A DNA stretch of 64,000 nucleotides from Oxytricha trifallax (GCA_000711775.1 ARYC01018485.1:1-64000); one strand, 5' to 3'. Counted from the first letter of the stretch, positions 50,999 to 63,241 are shown. The notes: generated by a model from the sequence alone, not told the origin. A program made the numbers and translations.

Positions 50999-52150
50999 TC
51001 ATTTTTTGTTTATTAGATTGTTTGATTTTAGATGTCTTTGATTTTTAGTGGTGCCGAATTCACTAATGGTAGTCAGAATTTCTTGTAGTAAGATTGATTC
51101 CAAAAAAGAGGTGAGCACATGACAATTGCACTTCCAGAAATAGTTCTATATTTATTATATTTATGACGAGCACTTTTACAATAACTGCCCAAGAAACTTT
51201 AACATATTGTGAAAATTTACTACGATTATGTTCTTGTGTTTAGAGAGCTCGGATCTATGTTCTTGATCCAGAAAAACATTAGTTCTGTGGGGACTAGCTA
51301 GTAATGATTTAGTCCAAGGAATATAAAATAGTGGTAGATTGGGGATATGGTATTTGGCCTGAACTTCGAGGGATTTATGATAGTTAACGTTATTAACCAT
51401 GATAACAGTAAGATATCTCAAATGTTCATGGATCTTATTCAATGTGAGGGTCAGCTTAAGACATAAAAGAGGGAATGTTAATTGATTTTATCCCTTATTC
51501 ACTGCATATAAAAGATCTCCCGTACTTGATACCACTATTATCAGGTTCATTTCTGGCTCAGTATCTAAGAATTTCTCACTCGATTCTTTACATTTGGAGC
51601 TTTCCAGCCCATGAATCTTTCATCGGTCTGGAGAAGCACTGATTCATCATGCTCTTGCCTTCATTCAGAAAGAACACGAACTACTAGACAGCATTCTAGC
51701 GGTGAAGTTTGCAGCTATTGTTGTAAAGAGGTTCAATATCTGATTTACTTATTTGCAAATCATAATCAGTTCATTCTTAATGATCATTTGTATCATTTAC
51801 TTATTGCAATGAAGCTGAACTTTTTATCATATACTCTTTTGGATGTTTGATATATTTATATTCTTCACTATGTGAGCGTGTGCTTGGTTGTGCAGCCTCT
51901 TGTAGATGCTTAGATTTACTACTTGAGATTCCTGAAGAAAGCCTTCTTTAAGGGATTATTTAGATGATTCCTTAGCTTGTATAATGATATTCCAAGCCTA
52001 TCAATAATCTGAGGGCGAGAAAATCTTCAGAGTCTTAAGGATTCCTGAGCCAAGTTCAACGCTTTTTGTTGTTTTTCCTTTTCCAAGTCCTTGAGTTATT
52101 CGCACAATTAGAGAAATTATTTACAATTTCCGAAGAATGATTAAATAATC
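50999..52150 (-). CDS. Gene-like tract with a 206-codon intact 3' frame, unknown
   Basis: The 3' part is one TGA-free frame from 51619 to the stop at 50999-51001 (206 codons; first clear ATG at 51550). It reads SSKCKESSEKFLDTEPEMNL, IIVVSSTGDLLYAVNKGQNQ, KIHEHLRYLTVIMVNNVNYH, SLEVQAKYHIPNLPLFYIPW, FLDQEHRSELSKHKNIIVVN and HNMLKFLGQLLQKC. Upstream pieces on the same strand: NCKQFLQLCEQLKDLEKEKQ and QKALNLAQESLRL (near 52090), DRLGISLYKLRNHLNNPLKK (near 51960), RLSSGISSSKSKHLQEAAQP and KYIKHPKEYMIKSSASLQQV (51800-51930), and EHDESVLLQTDERFMGWKAP (near 51620). Several shifts separate the upstream pieces. Plus-strand frames over 51163-51402 and 51460-51850 are also open and I consider them shadows. 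Family unknown. Confidence 0.52.
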
Positions 52151-53313
52151 AAGAATAGAAATATATTATTTGCATACTTTATATGCTAATTAAATTTTTA
52201 TATTCTTTATATTCAAGTATAAGTGAATAATTAATAAAAAGATAATTTGAAGCATGATTTTTTTCTAAAAAACTAATTGAAAACCCCTCGGCTAAACTTA
52301 ATTTATAACTTAAACGAAATATAACCAATTAATAATTAGGTTAGTAAGAATGAACAATGATAATTAGATTGTAAATAATACAATAAAAAATAATGTTAAT
52401 TATTTAAAAATGAAAATTAATAAAGTATAAAATTAAGTATAATTAAATTATTCGAGCTATATCTAAAAATTAAATTCAGACTTAGCTCGTTAACACAATG
52501 AGTTTTTAAAAATATTATTAAAACAAATATTCGTTTTAATTATTAATGATCGTTTTCTTAAAATATTCAAATTTTCTTTAAATAGCCTAGTGCTAGAAGT
52601 GCTCTCAAGGAAGTGGAGAATCTTCATAAAAATTTTATGATTCTCCAAAACCACAAAACCTATTGTTTTATTTCTTTCATTTGTTTTTTATCAGCTCTTT
52701 CTAGTACCCCTCATGCTCAAATTTTAATTACTGAAACTGGGTGTAGACCATAATAGTAATCTAGTCGAGTACCTTATTCCATTCTCATCTGACGACGTTT
52801 TCTTGAATACATCAAGCTACTCTACAGAAAAACCACTTTAGGTTAAGTAATGTTGCCATTGAATTGATATCAAGGTATATGTAAAAAATTTTATATATTA
52901 TATACTTAAAGCCTATATCTTCACATCAGCTACTGCCAAGTTTCAATGGTAAAATATGTAATCCTCAACATTTTTATCTTCCTCTTCCTATGTCTGCCAA
53001 TTAAATGAGCTTCTTGAAAACTGATCCGCTTTCTCTTTCAGGAAAAACTATATATAATTTGGCTATCGTTTATTTATACTTGTTTCCATAAGAGTGATTG
53101 ATGGCAACCATCTTAATAATTATTTTGCATGGCTCTGATAGGAAATTCGAATGCAAAAATCTGATTGTGATGAAGGAATTTCAAAATAGTGATAATCTCC
53201 ATTTCTTAATTGCAACAGTCTGTCATCATGAGCCAAATCTTTAATCCTTAAACCTGCGCATAGCCCCCTTATTTGATTTGATTAATATGAACCAACCTTA
53301 GATCAGGTGCGTC
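52151..53313. other. Spacer with a possible short gene piece
   Basis: 52151-52560 is AT-rich. At 52690-52820 both strands have short protein-like frames (plus ALSSTPHAQILITETGCRP; minus MYSRKRRQMRMEQGTRLDYY), so a small coding segment is possible but the strand is undecidable. The remainder to the palindrome shows nothing supportable. Confidence 0.35.
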
Positions 53314-53879
53314 AATTAGCTAAGATATGAATTTTTTGGTGAAATAATCGAAACTTTACATATGTTTATTTTTGAAAATAACACTAATTATATATTTTTA
53401 AGTAGTCTACCGCAGATTTTATAGTATAAACCAATTTTGCGGTAGAGTACCTTAATTATATTAATTAATTAAAATACTAAAATAAATATTGCATTACTTT
53501 TAATAGAAGATGTATGCACTAATATAACATAAATTAAAATAAAATTGAAAATTGTTAGATTATTACTTTCTTTGCCAACATAATTTTAAATATAATTTTA
53601 AGATTTCTAACTTATTATGATAAATAATTAATTCACTTATCTTATTACGTGTTATAGATTAATAAAATGCATCTTCTATTAAAAGTAATGGAATATTTAT
53701 TTTAGCTATCTTAATTTTATTAATATAATTAAGGTACTCTACCGCAAAATTGGTTTATACTATAAAATTTGCGGTAGACTAATTAAAAAATATATAATTA
53801 GTGTTATTTTTTAAAATAAACATATGTAAAGTTGATTAATCAATTATTTCACCAAAAAATTCATATCTTAACTCAATTT
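53314..53879. mobile_element. Palindromic element, ~566 bp
   Basis: Arms 53314-53527 and 53660-53879 are inverse complements (ctaagatatgaattttttgg / ccaaaaaattcatatcttaa; gcattacttttaatagaaga and complement) around a ~130-bp AT-rich loop. Each arm contains a nested small palindrome, ctaccgca ... tgcggtag. No GTGGCAGTTA box, so it is a different family from the 33.5-kb element. It ends 20 bp before the ATG at 53899, directly abutting the bZIP-like gene piece. Confidence 0.9.
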
Positions 53880-53898
53880 ATAAGTAACTCTGCCAGGA

Positions 53899-54901
53899 AT
53901 GCAAAAGCAAGAAAGAGCCCTACTACTTCCAAGCCTGACTCAACCATTTTTAGCGTCTTCAAACCATTTTTCGAGCTAAAAAAGAGATGACGTCAAAGTG
54001 TCCTCAGTACTGCACATTGAGAAACTCACAGTCCAGGATTTCATCGATTAAGAGAGTTCCTCAAGCTACTCAGCTTTCTCCAAGATGAGCGAGAATGGGT
54101 TCACCAGTAAATTGAACAGTAACTTCCTCTAAGCTTAAACATCGACTGTGTCTCCAACGGAAATAAAAGCTTAAGCAGAACAGAGAATTTGTAATTGAAT
54201 TGAGGCATGAATTTGTTGACTCATTATCTAGACGCCTTAACTTCAAGAATAGGTTTAGACTCAATTATTGTATTTGAAGATATATGCAAATCATAATTTA
54301 TAATACGAAAACTTTAAATTATTAATAATTCTAATTACATTAATACTTAAACTGATTATCAAAATCAAAAAAGGAAATCTCTCTGATTAGTGCTATTCTT
54401 CCTCATCTTAATCGACATCATTATTTTCATCATTTAAGTTCCCTCTGCCTGCGGTAGTGCGAAGCATCAGTCCATTAGTACCTGTGGTCTTACCAGGTAG
54501 GACCACTATTAAAAAGAAATTAAAGGTATGTTTTTTATAACTTATATTTTTAATGAGTGCTCTACTTCCACCTGCATTTGATCTTTAAGTATTCGTATTA
54601 ATATATAAAGTTTTTGATTAAATTTAAAGCTTTCATATTATAAATTATAAATCTGTGAAACTCATAAAGTAAAGAATTTATATTGCTGAAAGAGGACAAT
54701 AGATGAGATCGAAGAGGTGAAAGATTTGAATCGAACTTGAAATCTAATCGATAGCTTTTTCATTACGAAACTAAGAGGCTGGAGCAAGAGCATGATAACC
54801 TATAAAGAGAAGTGGTTGACTTATACAAAATGATGGAGCAAGTTATGCAAGACTTTGAATCTAAGAATTTCGAAAAGCAAATACAAAACTTCCAAAAATG
54901 A
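53899..54901 (+). CDS. Gene in pieces, possible bZIP transcription factor
   Basis: ATG 53899 opens a 99-codon frame (MQKQERALLLPSLTQPFLAS, VSSVLHIEKLTVQDFIDQES, MSENGFTSKLNSNFLQAQTS) to TGA 54196. An overlapping +1 frame to about 54285 reads QRKQKLKQNREFVIELRHEF and VDSLSRRLNFKNRF: a basic, Asn-x7-Arg, Leu-rich stretch like a bZIP basic region, but with the usual linker about three residues short. After AT-rich DNA, 54388-54526 reads FPLPAVVRSISPLVPVVLPG and TTIKKKLK followed by GTATGT, a canonical intron donor. The last block (about 54705 to TGA 54899-54901) reads RLEQEHDNLQREVVDLYKMM with Leu/Leu/Leu/Val at heptad spacing. bZIP factors bind DNA as dimers; assignment here is inference from spacing only. 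The order of pieces in the mature gene is not known. Confidence 0.5.
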
Positions 54902-54959
54902 CTTCTTTTTTCTCATCCATTCTATGGATTTTGCTTTTAGAAAGAGCATTAATATAATA

Positions 54960-56060
54960 TGATGAATTGTTTTTTAAATTAACCATAAAATATATATTTT
55001 TCCAATTCCTCTCCATAGGGTCCAATCATTTAAATCGCTTTTGAAGTTTCTCATTTAATTTTAACCCCTCCTCATCTTAGCATCCAAATCTTTTTCGTTA
55101 TCTTCACGCTCCTTTTAAGTTTCATTGATTCACTTGTCTCTGCTACTTCTCCTTAGAGTATAATTTAATACATGACTAAGTCTTGAATCATCTATGACTT
55201 CTGAATAGTTTTTACCCCTCTTATAATAAATTTTACTTCTTTCCCTACTCTTTGATCTATCCCTGCCTAGCTCCTTAGTGATTTCCACATTATTGTGCTT
55301 CACGATGTTTTGAAGATTTTATCAACCTCAAAAAGTTGCTTATCTTAGAGAACAAGGTTCTGGCCTATCTTTTTCTATAATTACTTCTATGATAGAAGGT
55401 TAATAGAATTTTAATTCACTTTAAATTTCTTGATGTTCAGCTACAGTTTCAGTTTTATTTCCTCTTCAGAGCTACATTTCTTCCTCAACATCCTTGATTG
55501 CTACTATGAATAAATTTCTAATTTTTCCACTATCTTCTCCATTAGCCTTAACCTTGCCATCTGCAGAATTTTCGGTGGGATTTATATAGATACAAATTCA
55601 GGTCCCTATGTTTGATCCATAATACCAATTTCAACAACTTCTTATATGCCTCAAAAATTAAATTATACTTCATATAACTTTTATTCAGTATAACTTCGCT
55701 TGCTTGCTATCCTGCTCTAGTAGCAACTTATCACTATCTTTGAAGCCGAGTCGATACAAAATTCTATTCCATCTCCTCTTAGTGTTAAGCTTATTATAAT
55801 CTCAACTATATTCTCCTCCTCAGTCTTATTAATGAAGTCGTTGGCGTTAATAAAGTAAGAACCTCCTTTATAGTTGATTTTATTATTAGTCTAGATATAA
55901 GTGGCTTTTCTATGTGCTTCATTAAGTAAGAAAATGCATTATACATTTTTGACATTCTTCATTAGGAATCTGTCTTCATTCATAATTAAAATTGGCAGGA
56001 TGCTCTCTACTTAAACTTGTGAAATTGACGCCTGACCTCTTTTAGCCTAACTCTATTGAG
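54960..56060 (-). CDS. Coding-like gene, unknown, frame-broken
   Basis: In coding order from 56060: AKRGQASISQVQVESILPIL, MNEDRFLMKNVKNVQCIFLL and GGSYFINANDFINKTEEENI in a frame open for about 135 codons (56060-55655); an overlapping frame KRRWNRILYRLGFKDSDKLL; then MDQTQGPEFVSIQIPPKILQ, RLRLMEKIVEKLEIYSQQQS and QNLVLQDKQLFEVDKIFKTS in a second frame open for about 110 codons (to about 55315); then NNVEITKELGRDRSKSRERS and KNYSEVIDDSRLSHVLNYTL; then KEREDNEKDLDAKMRRG. Plus strand pyrimidine-rich. Long runs plus charged, non-repetitive composition favour real coding. Family unknown; tail-to-tail with the bZIP-like gene piece. Confidence 0.52.
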
Positions 56061-57559
56061 TTGTAATTAATTGAAGTACTATAAGAACTGGGGAGTGGAA
56101 AAATTACGAAAATAAAAAACAATATATTACTTATTATTTTAGCCAAGTAATTATTCTAATTTGTGCTTACCATTATATGAAGATATTGAATGTTTTTATC
56201 TCCCTAAAGTCTACCAAGAGTGGGGAATAATATTTGCTTGAATTGAAAAGCTTGATGTAAACAATTATCTTCAGTATAAGAGATGACTTTATGAGTAAAT
56301 TGAATTTAATCAATCGACTTGATTATTTTCTTAAATAGAGCCATTAAACATAATCCATTCGTTATCATCGACTATTACATATTTTTACTTTTTGGTAGAA
56401 ATTTAAAAAAAAAAGGTAACTGTATGAATAAATCAACTAATAAAATATTATTTGCATAATTATATGGTTAAAAAATAAACCTCATTTTTTATTTAAGTTA
56501 ATTTAAAACAATTTATTAAAGATAACTGAAGTAATTTATTTTCATCTTACACTTTGATTAATGAAATAATTCTAATTCATAAATCCAATTGAGTAAATTT
56601 AAATAAAATAAGTAATCTTTAGCTTATTCATGAATATTTGATTTTTAATATTAATAAATTAACTAACATCTCTTTAAAAAAAATTTTTTTCATAGAAAAA
56701 ATCATTTTGTATAATCATGAATTGTAACAAAATACACCTTTATTATAAAACATCAAGCAGTGTAATATATTAAATATATGTAAATAAATTTATCCTAACT
56801 TACTCTTTGTTAGGAAAACCTTTGTAATAAATCATATAACAATTAGACAATAATTATTATACAATAAAATAAGAATTAATTAAGAGAAAATATATTAATT
56901 GTAATAAATGATAATAGGTTGATTAAGTTGTTAAGTAAATGTAAGAAATCTGAAAATCTTGGCAACTTTTCCCGATTACTTAACAAAATGAAAAATATAT
57001 TAAAAAAAATAATCAATTTATAAATGATTAATAATATAGTTTATACCATATAGTTTAAATTTATTAATTCTACTACTATATTTAAAACTTTTACCAGTTA
57101 GTCATTCACTGCTTTGCTGTTCTTTTTCATCTTTTTTAATTAAGGCTTAGTGTAGAAATTGAAGACAGTATTTTGGCAAAGAAGTTTATTAGAAATTAAG
57201 CTGCATAGCTTTAATTACTCTCTATTACCTTTTAAAGTTACTTTACACAAAGTACTTATTTATACTTACTATTAAGACATATTTATGTGTTTAAATTGCA
57301 ATTAGGATTTATTAATACAATTTGAAATTATAGCCTTCTCATTGCCAATACCAAAATGAATGAAATGATTAGTGTTAAGATTCTCACAAGTAAAGTTCAT
57401 TCACAAAAACTAAAAACTAAATAGTGAAAAGTCTAGATTTTACTCCAATTTTTCTAATTCAACACATGCTCCTAATAGTTCTTCGACAGACCACAAATGA
57501 ATCTTTATGCACTTCGATTTTCAAATTTTCTTTTTTTTAAAAAGCTAATGATAGTAACT
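56061..57559. other. AT-rich spacer
   Basis: AT-rich DNA without a frame or repeat that I can support. Confidence 0.5.
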
Positions 57560-58480
57560 TACAAACTTTTCAAAGAAGGCTTATTTGACCTTAGTAAATG
57601 CATCACTGCTCAAGATCACACAAGTTAGAGTTGAGACAATTATTAGAGGTGTGAATTTCTAAATGACACATTTTTCTCAACTTAGGTATTCACAATCAGC
57701 TATTATACTTTTATGTTTTATTGAATCTTCCCTACAGATTACTAATCTCTGCTTTGCATTCTTTAAGCAATGCCTTAAATAAAGTACACTATTGATGCTT
57801 TGTCAATAACTTCTTGTTTATTAAGAAAATTGCAATTGCCCTTGTCTAAATAATGTAGTCTCTTTAAGCACTCTAAATTTGGGGCTAAGCATGAGGAGCA
57901 TAAACTTAAAAATAACTTCTTTAGACTCTCCATGTATGTCTCTTATTATATTAAATCAACTGTCTTGCATAAGCATGATAATATGAGGACGCTTAATATA
58001 ATGAAGGAGTTTGGCATTAGTTTAAGAATCTAAGAATCAATAGAAAAGTAATAACATATTGAAGCCAAAAAGGAGTAATGCCTGGATTAGAATAGTTTAA
58101 TTTCTAAAATACTCCAAGTTTTTTACTGGACATGTAGCCTTTGTAACAAATAACATGTTGGCAAAGCCTATTGCTTATCTAGCATTAGGTGATATGATAA
58201 TTAAAAGAATTGATTTATATAATACTGCCTCATAAGCTTGATACTTTACTCTGGATAGGAGGCAAAGGCTTTTAAAAAGATGCAAGCTTTGGAATCTTAT
58301 TCAAGGTTTTAGTTGGTTAATATCAGATATTTTATCTAATAAAAATTCTACTTGAGGTTATTTCGCTATCTCAAAGTGCGAGAGGTACGAAAAGAATTGT
58401 TGGCCAATATTTCTTGAAGGATCTGTGCCTAAATTTTATAATTTAAGTATTTGAATTTTTCAAAGATCATAGATAGCAGC
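57560..58480 (+). CDS. Gene-like tract, 155-codon open core, unknown
   Basis: The core frame 57725-58192 is open for 155 codons: DYQSLLCILQAMPQIKYTID, SKFGAKHEEHKLKNNFFRLS, LHKHDNMRTLNIMKEFGISL, SIEKQQHIEAKKEQCLDQNS and VFYWTCSLCNKQHVGKAYCL. Overlapping frames then continue with KPIAYLALGDMIIKRIDLYN, EAKAFKKMQALESYSRFQLV and YFAISKCERYEKNCWPIFLE to about 58455. The AYLALGD ... ALESYSRF pattern resembles TPR-type helical repeats, but too little is seen to assign. No start ATG recognised. Frame changes occur after the core. Confidence 0.5.
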
Positions 58481-58588
58481 TCATGACCTATGATTTATAC
58501 ATAATAAAAAAAGACCTAATGTATAGGCCTCAAGACTAGTATTTGTTTACTTGATAAACTCATCGTTTTTTAGTATTCACTTGCATTT

Positions 58589-58957
58589 ATGATATATTTT
58601 TTGGAAAATAGAGAATTATAACAATTAGATTAAGAATATTAGAAATAATAAAAATGTCTGGTCGGGAATGTGCAGTGTCGCTCACAAATAATGTAAGTTA
58701 CAAAAAACATATCTAAATTTTTTATTTTTTAGTTGACCTGCCTGGTTAGTGCAGTGAAGGGTAGAGACAAAGACTTCGCAGAGCAAGACTAAAAAGTGGT
58801 CAGAGAGTACTCACTTGGAAAGATGGAAGAAAATACAAGGGTGAATTCAAAGACAATGAAACGTTTTTAAGATATACTTTATTCAAACTATTACTCAGTT
58901 TTGTATTTATTATTAATCAAATTGTTATAATTCTCTATTTTCCAAAAAATATATCAT
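58589..58957. repeat. Perfect 38-bp inverted repeats bracketing a 292-bp segment
   Basis: 58589-58626 (atgatatattttttggaaaa onward) is the exact inverse complement of 58920-58957 over 38 bp. The bracketed 292 bp contains the MORN-type gene piece. Partial matching continues a further ~10 bp inward on each side. The right arm overlaps the end of the next minus-strand gene. Confidence 0.9.
58654..58870 (+). CDS. MORN-repeat gene piece with a 40-nt intron
   Basis: ATG 58654 reads MSGRECAVSLTNN, then GTAAGT starts a putative 40-nt intron (58693-58732) with a T-rich 3' end TTTTTTAG. The second exon continues LTCLVSAVKGRDKDFAEQDQ; in another frame 58813-58863 gives TWKDGRKYKGEFKDNET, a textbook MORN unit (W.DG..Y.GEF.DN). 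A frame change between exon start and the MORN unit is needed, so the piece is either broken or mis-sequenced. MORN repeats bind lipids or scaffold membranes and cytoskeleton; a typical family member has many tandem units, here only one is present, so this is one segment of a gene. Confidence 0.55.
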
Positions 58958-58959
58958 AA

Positions 58960-59425
58960 TTCTTTTATTTAGGACAATGTGTATAAGATTTTTAGAACTC
59001 AGCGACTTGGTTTTACTGCTGTTCTTAGCCATCTTGCTTTTGTAATTGTTTCTGAACTTTCTCAAAAAGTTTTTATAATCTAATATCTTATTATAGATAT
59101 TAAAATCCTCTACAATAAAAGAGTCAAATCATAGTTCCTTTGATGTAGGAGCTCCTTGTCTCTATTGATTTTGACACTATTTGTGTTCCCTTTTACTCAC
59201 CTTTAATGCCCTTGACTTTGCTGCCTACATCAATATTAGCTCTGGTATCATAATCTTAAAAATCTAATTACTTTCTCCAACTAATCATTTGAATAATCAT
59301 TGTTTAACAATGATTTAAGTATTCAGCAATATATAAATAGGATACAAATGCTATATTCGTCAATAAAGTGGGGAAAAGATTCAGCTAATTGTTTCTGCTC
59401 TTTATCTATATTTATTAAATATTAA
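58960..59425 (-). CDS. Coding-like gene piece, unknown
   Basis: In coding order: DKEQKQLAESFPHFIDEYSI (near 59400), YIAEYLNHCQTMIIQMISWR and YDTRANIDVGSKVKGIKGEQ, QIVSKSIETRSSYIKGTM to a TGA near 59120, then FDSFIVEDFNIYNKILDYKN and KSKMAKNSSKTKSLSSKNLI to about 58960. Composition is clearly protein-like with two frame changes. It runs toward, and slightly overlaps, the right arm of the 38-bp inverted repeat. Unknown family. Confidence 0.45.
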
Positions 59426-62304
59426 ATTTTAAATTATTGTTTAACACATTAAATTTTTATTTTAAAATGATAGGTGAATTTAACAATAAAAACTATTCAA
59501 TTCTTCATATTAACTATATGAAAAACCACTTTTCTCCATTAATCATGTAGAATTAAACCACAACAAGCAGCAATTTATTCCAATCAAACAGTTAATGTAG
59601 ATAAAAGCAATTAAAATGGAAAAAGAAAGTTTACATAAATAAGTACTTGAAATAAGTCTTTTGAGTAAACTCCAATATAGGGCTATTCGAAAATTGGCAT
59701 TTATTAAAAATATAAAAATCCAAGGTAATTATAGCTAAATCAACCTTATTATATTAACAACAAACACTTAAACACTCTCAATGTGCTTTGGAAAGAGAGT
59801 AAATTTAAAATGCATTCATTTAAGAAAATCGTAGTTTATATTTTAATGTCCAGATCTGCTTTGATAATAGACTCCAGACTGGATTTAAGACTCTTCAAGT
59901 GAAGTTTTAATTAATTATTATAATTAAAAAAAAACCAAGATACCTACTGAATTTATTATTATAAGTGATATACATAGTAGTGGATTAATATTAACGATAA
60001 AACAACAATGATTATAATAAAGTTAGATTTTACAGGACTTTATAATACTCCTTTTTAAATTTCAAGATAAAGACTTCTTATAACTAGTTAAAAATTTGGC
60101 ATTTTAAATTTTCTTAGATATAAAGATATCTATTAAATTTTTCAATATTTTCATATTTCATTGCAAATATAAGTTTTGGGGTTATGAGTAATTGTAACAT
60201 TTATACTCTAACTCAATGAAATAAATATATTTTTATCGCGTTAAATGTAATTAGCCCCCTTCTCTTTAGCAATTGCTCCACTATGTTTTTGACTTTAAGA
60301 CATTATTGTTGAACATAAAAATCATATTATTTTAAATGCCAAATTGAAATTCTACAAAAATATTTTATAACTATGTGTCATCATTTCAGAACCATGCAAA
60401 ATTTTTTTAATGAGAATCAAATTTATACAAATATAAATAAACCAATTTTTGTGCTTGCTTGAGAAACCCTTTCATTTTGATCTTTTCACTGAGGCATATT
60501 TGTTTGAAATTTATGGGGTCTTATAGTTAATTGTAAAATTTTTTTAATATTTTGAACTGTTTTATTAAATGTGAGTTGAGATAACAATTCTGAAATGTGG
60601 TATTTTTTTCGATTTTGAATGCCAAAGCATGCAATATAATATCAAAGTTGTGTTACCTTGAACAAATTACTTTTATCAGAAAGCGATCTTAATGTTAATG
60701 ATGTGAATAAAGAGTTACTCCCTTGTAGAAAGGTTTGTTTGGTTAGAACAAAGTTCTCCCCGAATAATTTATTTTACTTTTTTTAATCGTTAAATTGTAT
60801 TAATTAAAATATTTAATTAATCGGTAAATTTCAATATTGTCATTATTAATGTTTATTATAATTACTATAACGGTTTAATATTTTAAGAAATTTTAAATTC
60901 TTCTCCATATAAAAATGTATATTTATTTACAATTTCTTTGAAATATATCAAATGCATGTTGATTAAGTTTTAATGTTCCATTGCTTTTTAGATACCATAA
61001 AGAGAATATTGTAAATGTCTTTCATGTTTGATTTTAAATCTTCCCAAATAATTCATCTATATGGAAATGCTGTCTCATTCTGCATTCTCTAAAAAAAAAT
61101 TCCTAATGTTTATGTTATTATATTCAGAACTATAAATGAATTTTACATTTCTGGCTTTTTTTTCGATTAATCAAATTATGAAGATTTATTTGTCATTTTA
61201 ACTTCAGGAAAATTTTATTTTAAAGACCTATACGTCTAGAGTGACTTGTCTATTTGAACATTAGCTTTTATCAAAAGCAATGCTATTCTACTCGAATTTT
61301 ATCTTGAAAAATATTCTATAAATTTATATAAATTTAGCTAACATATTGTCATGTTGATCTTAACTATAAATGATAAGAAGAATGAATCACATCTTCAGAT
61401 ATAATGATGCCAGGTGGAAAAAGATTGAAAATAATTCCGTAAAGCTATTACGTATATTTTTTCGAAGTTCAGTATATATTTAGTCCTTATCTAATAGATC
61501 TTTTCTATCTGGATTTATGTATATATCACATTCATATATGACACTTTTAATACAGTTAGATATGCTATATAATTCGATAGACATTTAAGATAAGCATAAA
61601 AGCAATAGAGTGTTTTTTTTTTATAATCTACCTAATTAATAAAATCTCTAAAGTATTGATGAAGTAGCCGAATCTCATTATATATTTTCCTATGAAAAAC
61701 ATACCATTTTAATAAATTTATTTAATGATTAAATTTAAAACTTATTAATCATTTTTATTTCCAAAAATAGGAAATCATTTGAAGGTAAGGACTTTAACCC
61801 TCTTATGGTGCTATTACCTCTTGCCTCCTTCAATTACTTTTTTTAAATAATTTGCTATACAATGTGCCTCTCACCCTTGTAACCCTGTCAGGGTTTTACC
61901 CATAGACCATAATTCGATATTTAATTGCTAGATCTCTCTTAAAAAATAAAAAATAATACTACAAATAGCATTTTTTACTTAAGTTCGCAAATGTTACTAA
62001 AGTTCGCAATTATACCTCAGTTTTTTTCTCACAATTACTAATAAAGTTTTTATTTGCACTGACACTTCGAAATTGAAAACAAAAGCAATTTCTAATATAA
62101 AATATGCCATTATTTAATAATTAAAGACATACTTTTTGACTATTAAACAAGTACTTGACATGACAATTTACTATTTTTAAAGAAATTTAAAATCATTCAT
62201 ATATCAGATTTCTTTGGGAGGAAAAGGTTTCTGAAATTGAAATTGGACTTTATATGCCTAAATTGGTCATAGTTTTGGCAAAACAAGACTTTTTAATCTG
62301 AAGA
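59426..62304. other. AT-rich spacer
   Basis: Long AT-rich region. A GC-richer patch at 61780-61930 has a short minus frame (IEGGKRQQHHKRVKV) and the small palindrome aaccctgtcagggtt; nothing more can be supported. Confidence 0.45.
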
Positions 62305-62805
62305 TAGCAGGAATACATTCGAAATAGAAAATTATGTTTTAAATAAATTTATAATAATTCAAAATAGTGGCAGTTGTAATGATCAAATAGGAAAATCTTT
62401 AACTCATTCGATGAAAAATTCAGTATAAGATGAAAATTATTTTTGGCTGTATTATTTTATCGCATCATTTAAGAAAGATAACTTGTTTTCATTTCAACAC
62501 CTCTTTAATAATTTAACTAATTCCTGAAATTTTAATCGATAATCTAGCTCCGGATAATTATTTCTATCTGGCTGGCTTAAGCCTCAGTATTAATTTCCGT
62601 ACAGCATTAAATAATGATAATATTCTCGCCCAGGAGATGCTTTAAACTAGTTTACTCAATAATGAAGTCCCTGTTTTTTCTGAATTCTCAATCAAGAGAT
62701 ACCTAGATTTTCCAATTTGGTTAATTATAATTGCCATTGCTTTTAACAATTATAAATTGATTGAAATTTTAATTATTTAATCCCGAATAAATTCCTTTAA
62801 TCTTT
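62305..62805. mobile_element. Older copy of the 33.5-kb MITE-like element
   Basis: The left arm 62305-62480 aligns in order with the 33.5-kb element: ggaatacattcgaaatagaaaa, agtggcagttgtaatg, ctcattcgatgaaaaattca, tattattttatcgcatca, then the loop word caacacctcttt. The right arm recurs at about 62620-62805: ctcgcccaggagatgc, gaagtccctg, gaattctcaatc and attgccattgc. Both arms are much diverged, so the copy is old. It confirms that the palindrome family is repeated in this genome. Confidence 0.75.
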
Positions 62806-63241
62806 GAAATTATTTATCCAGAACACAGAGAACATGACTCTTAGAAATTTGTAAAAATTTATAAATAAATACATTATTAAGCTTTCCAAATTTATTCCAT
62901 ATAAATTATACCACATTTTTAAGGAAATTTTACATGAAAATTAACTCAAACATTACTGTTATTATAAATTACACTATATAAATCATATTGTATTGCTTAA
63001 ATACTTTTTTAGTTTCCTTTAATTTATAAAAGCTTTGATTTAGTTTTTATAATAAAATCTATACTTTTTTTAATTTATTATTTATTATTGTTTATAAGCA
63101 TTTAATAATAATTTTTTTCTCAAATATCACAAAGTATGGTTTATTATAATTATAATTTGATTATATCGAAGTACCTGGGAACTCCGATCTAATATGGAAT
63201 GCAAGTTTAAAAGGGACAAGCCTTTTTATATTTTCATTACA
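62806..63241. other. AT-rich spacer
   Basis: AT-rich DNA; no feature recognised. Confidence 0.5.

Noticed and set aside
51163-51850. Plus-strand frames 51163-51402 and 51460-51850
   Set aside because: They look protein-like, but the minus strand over the same bases has a single 206-codon TGA-free frame continuous with further minus-strand pieces upstream; the plus frames are short and change repeatedly.
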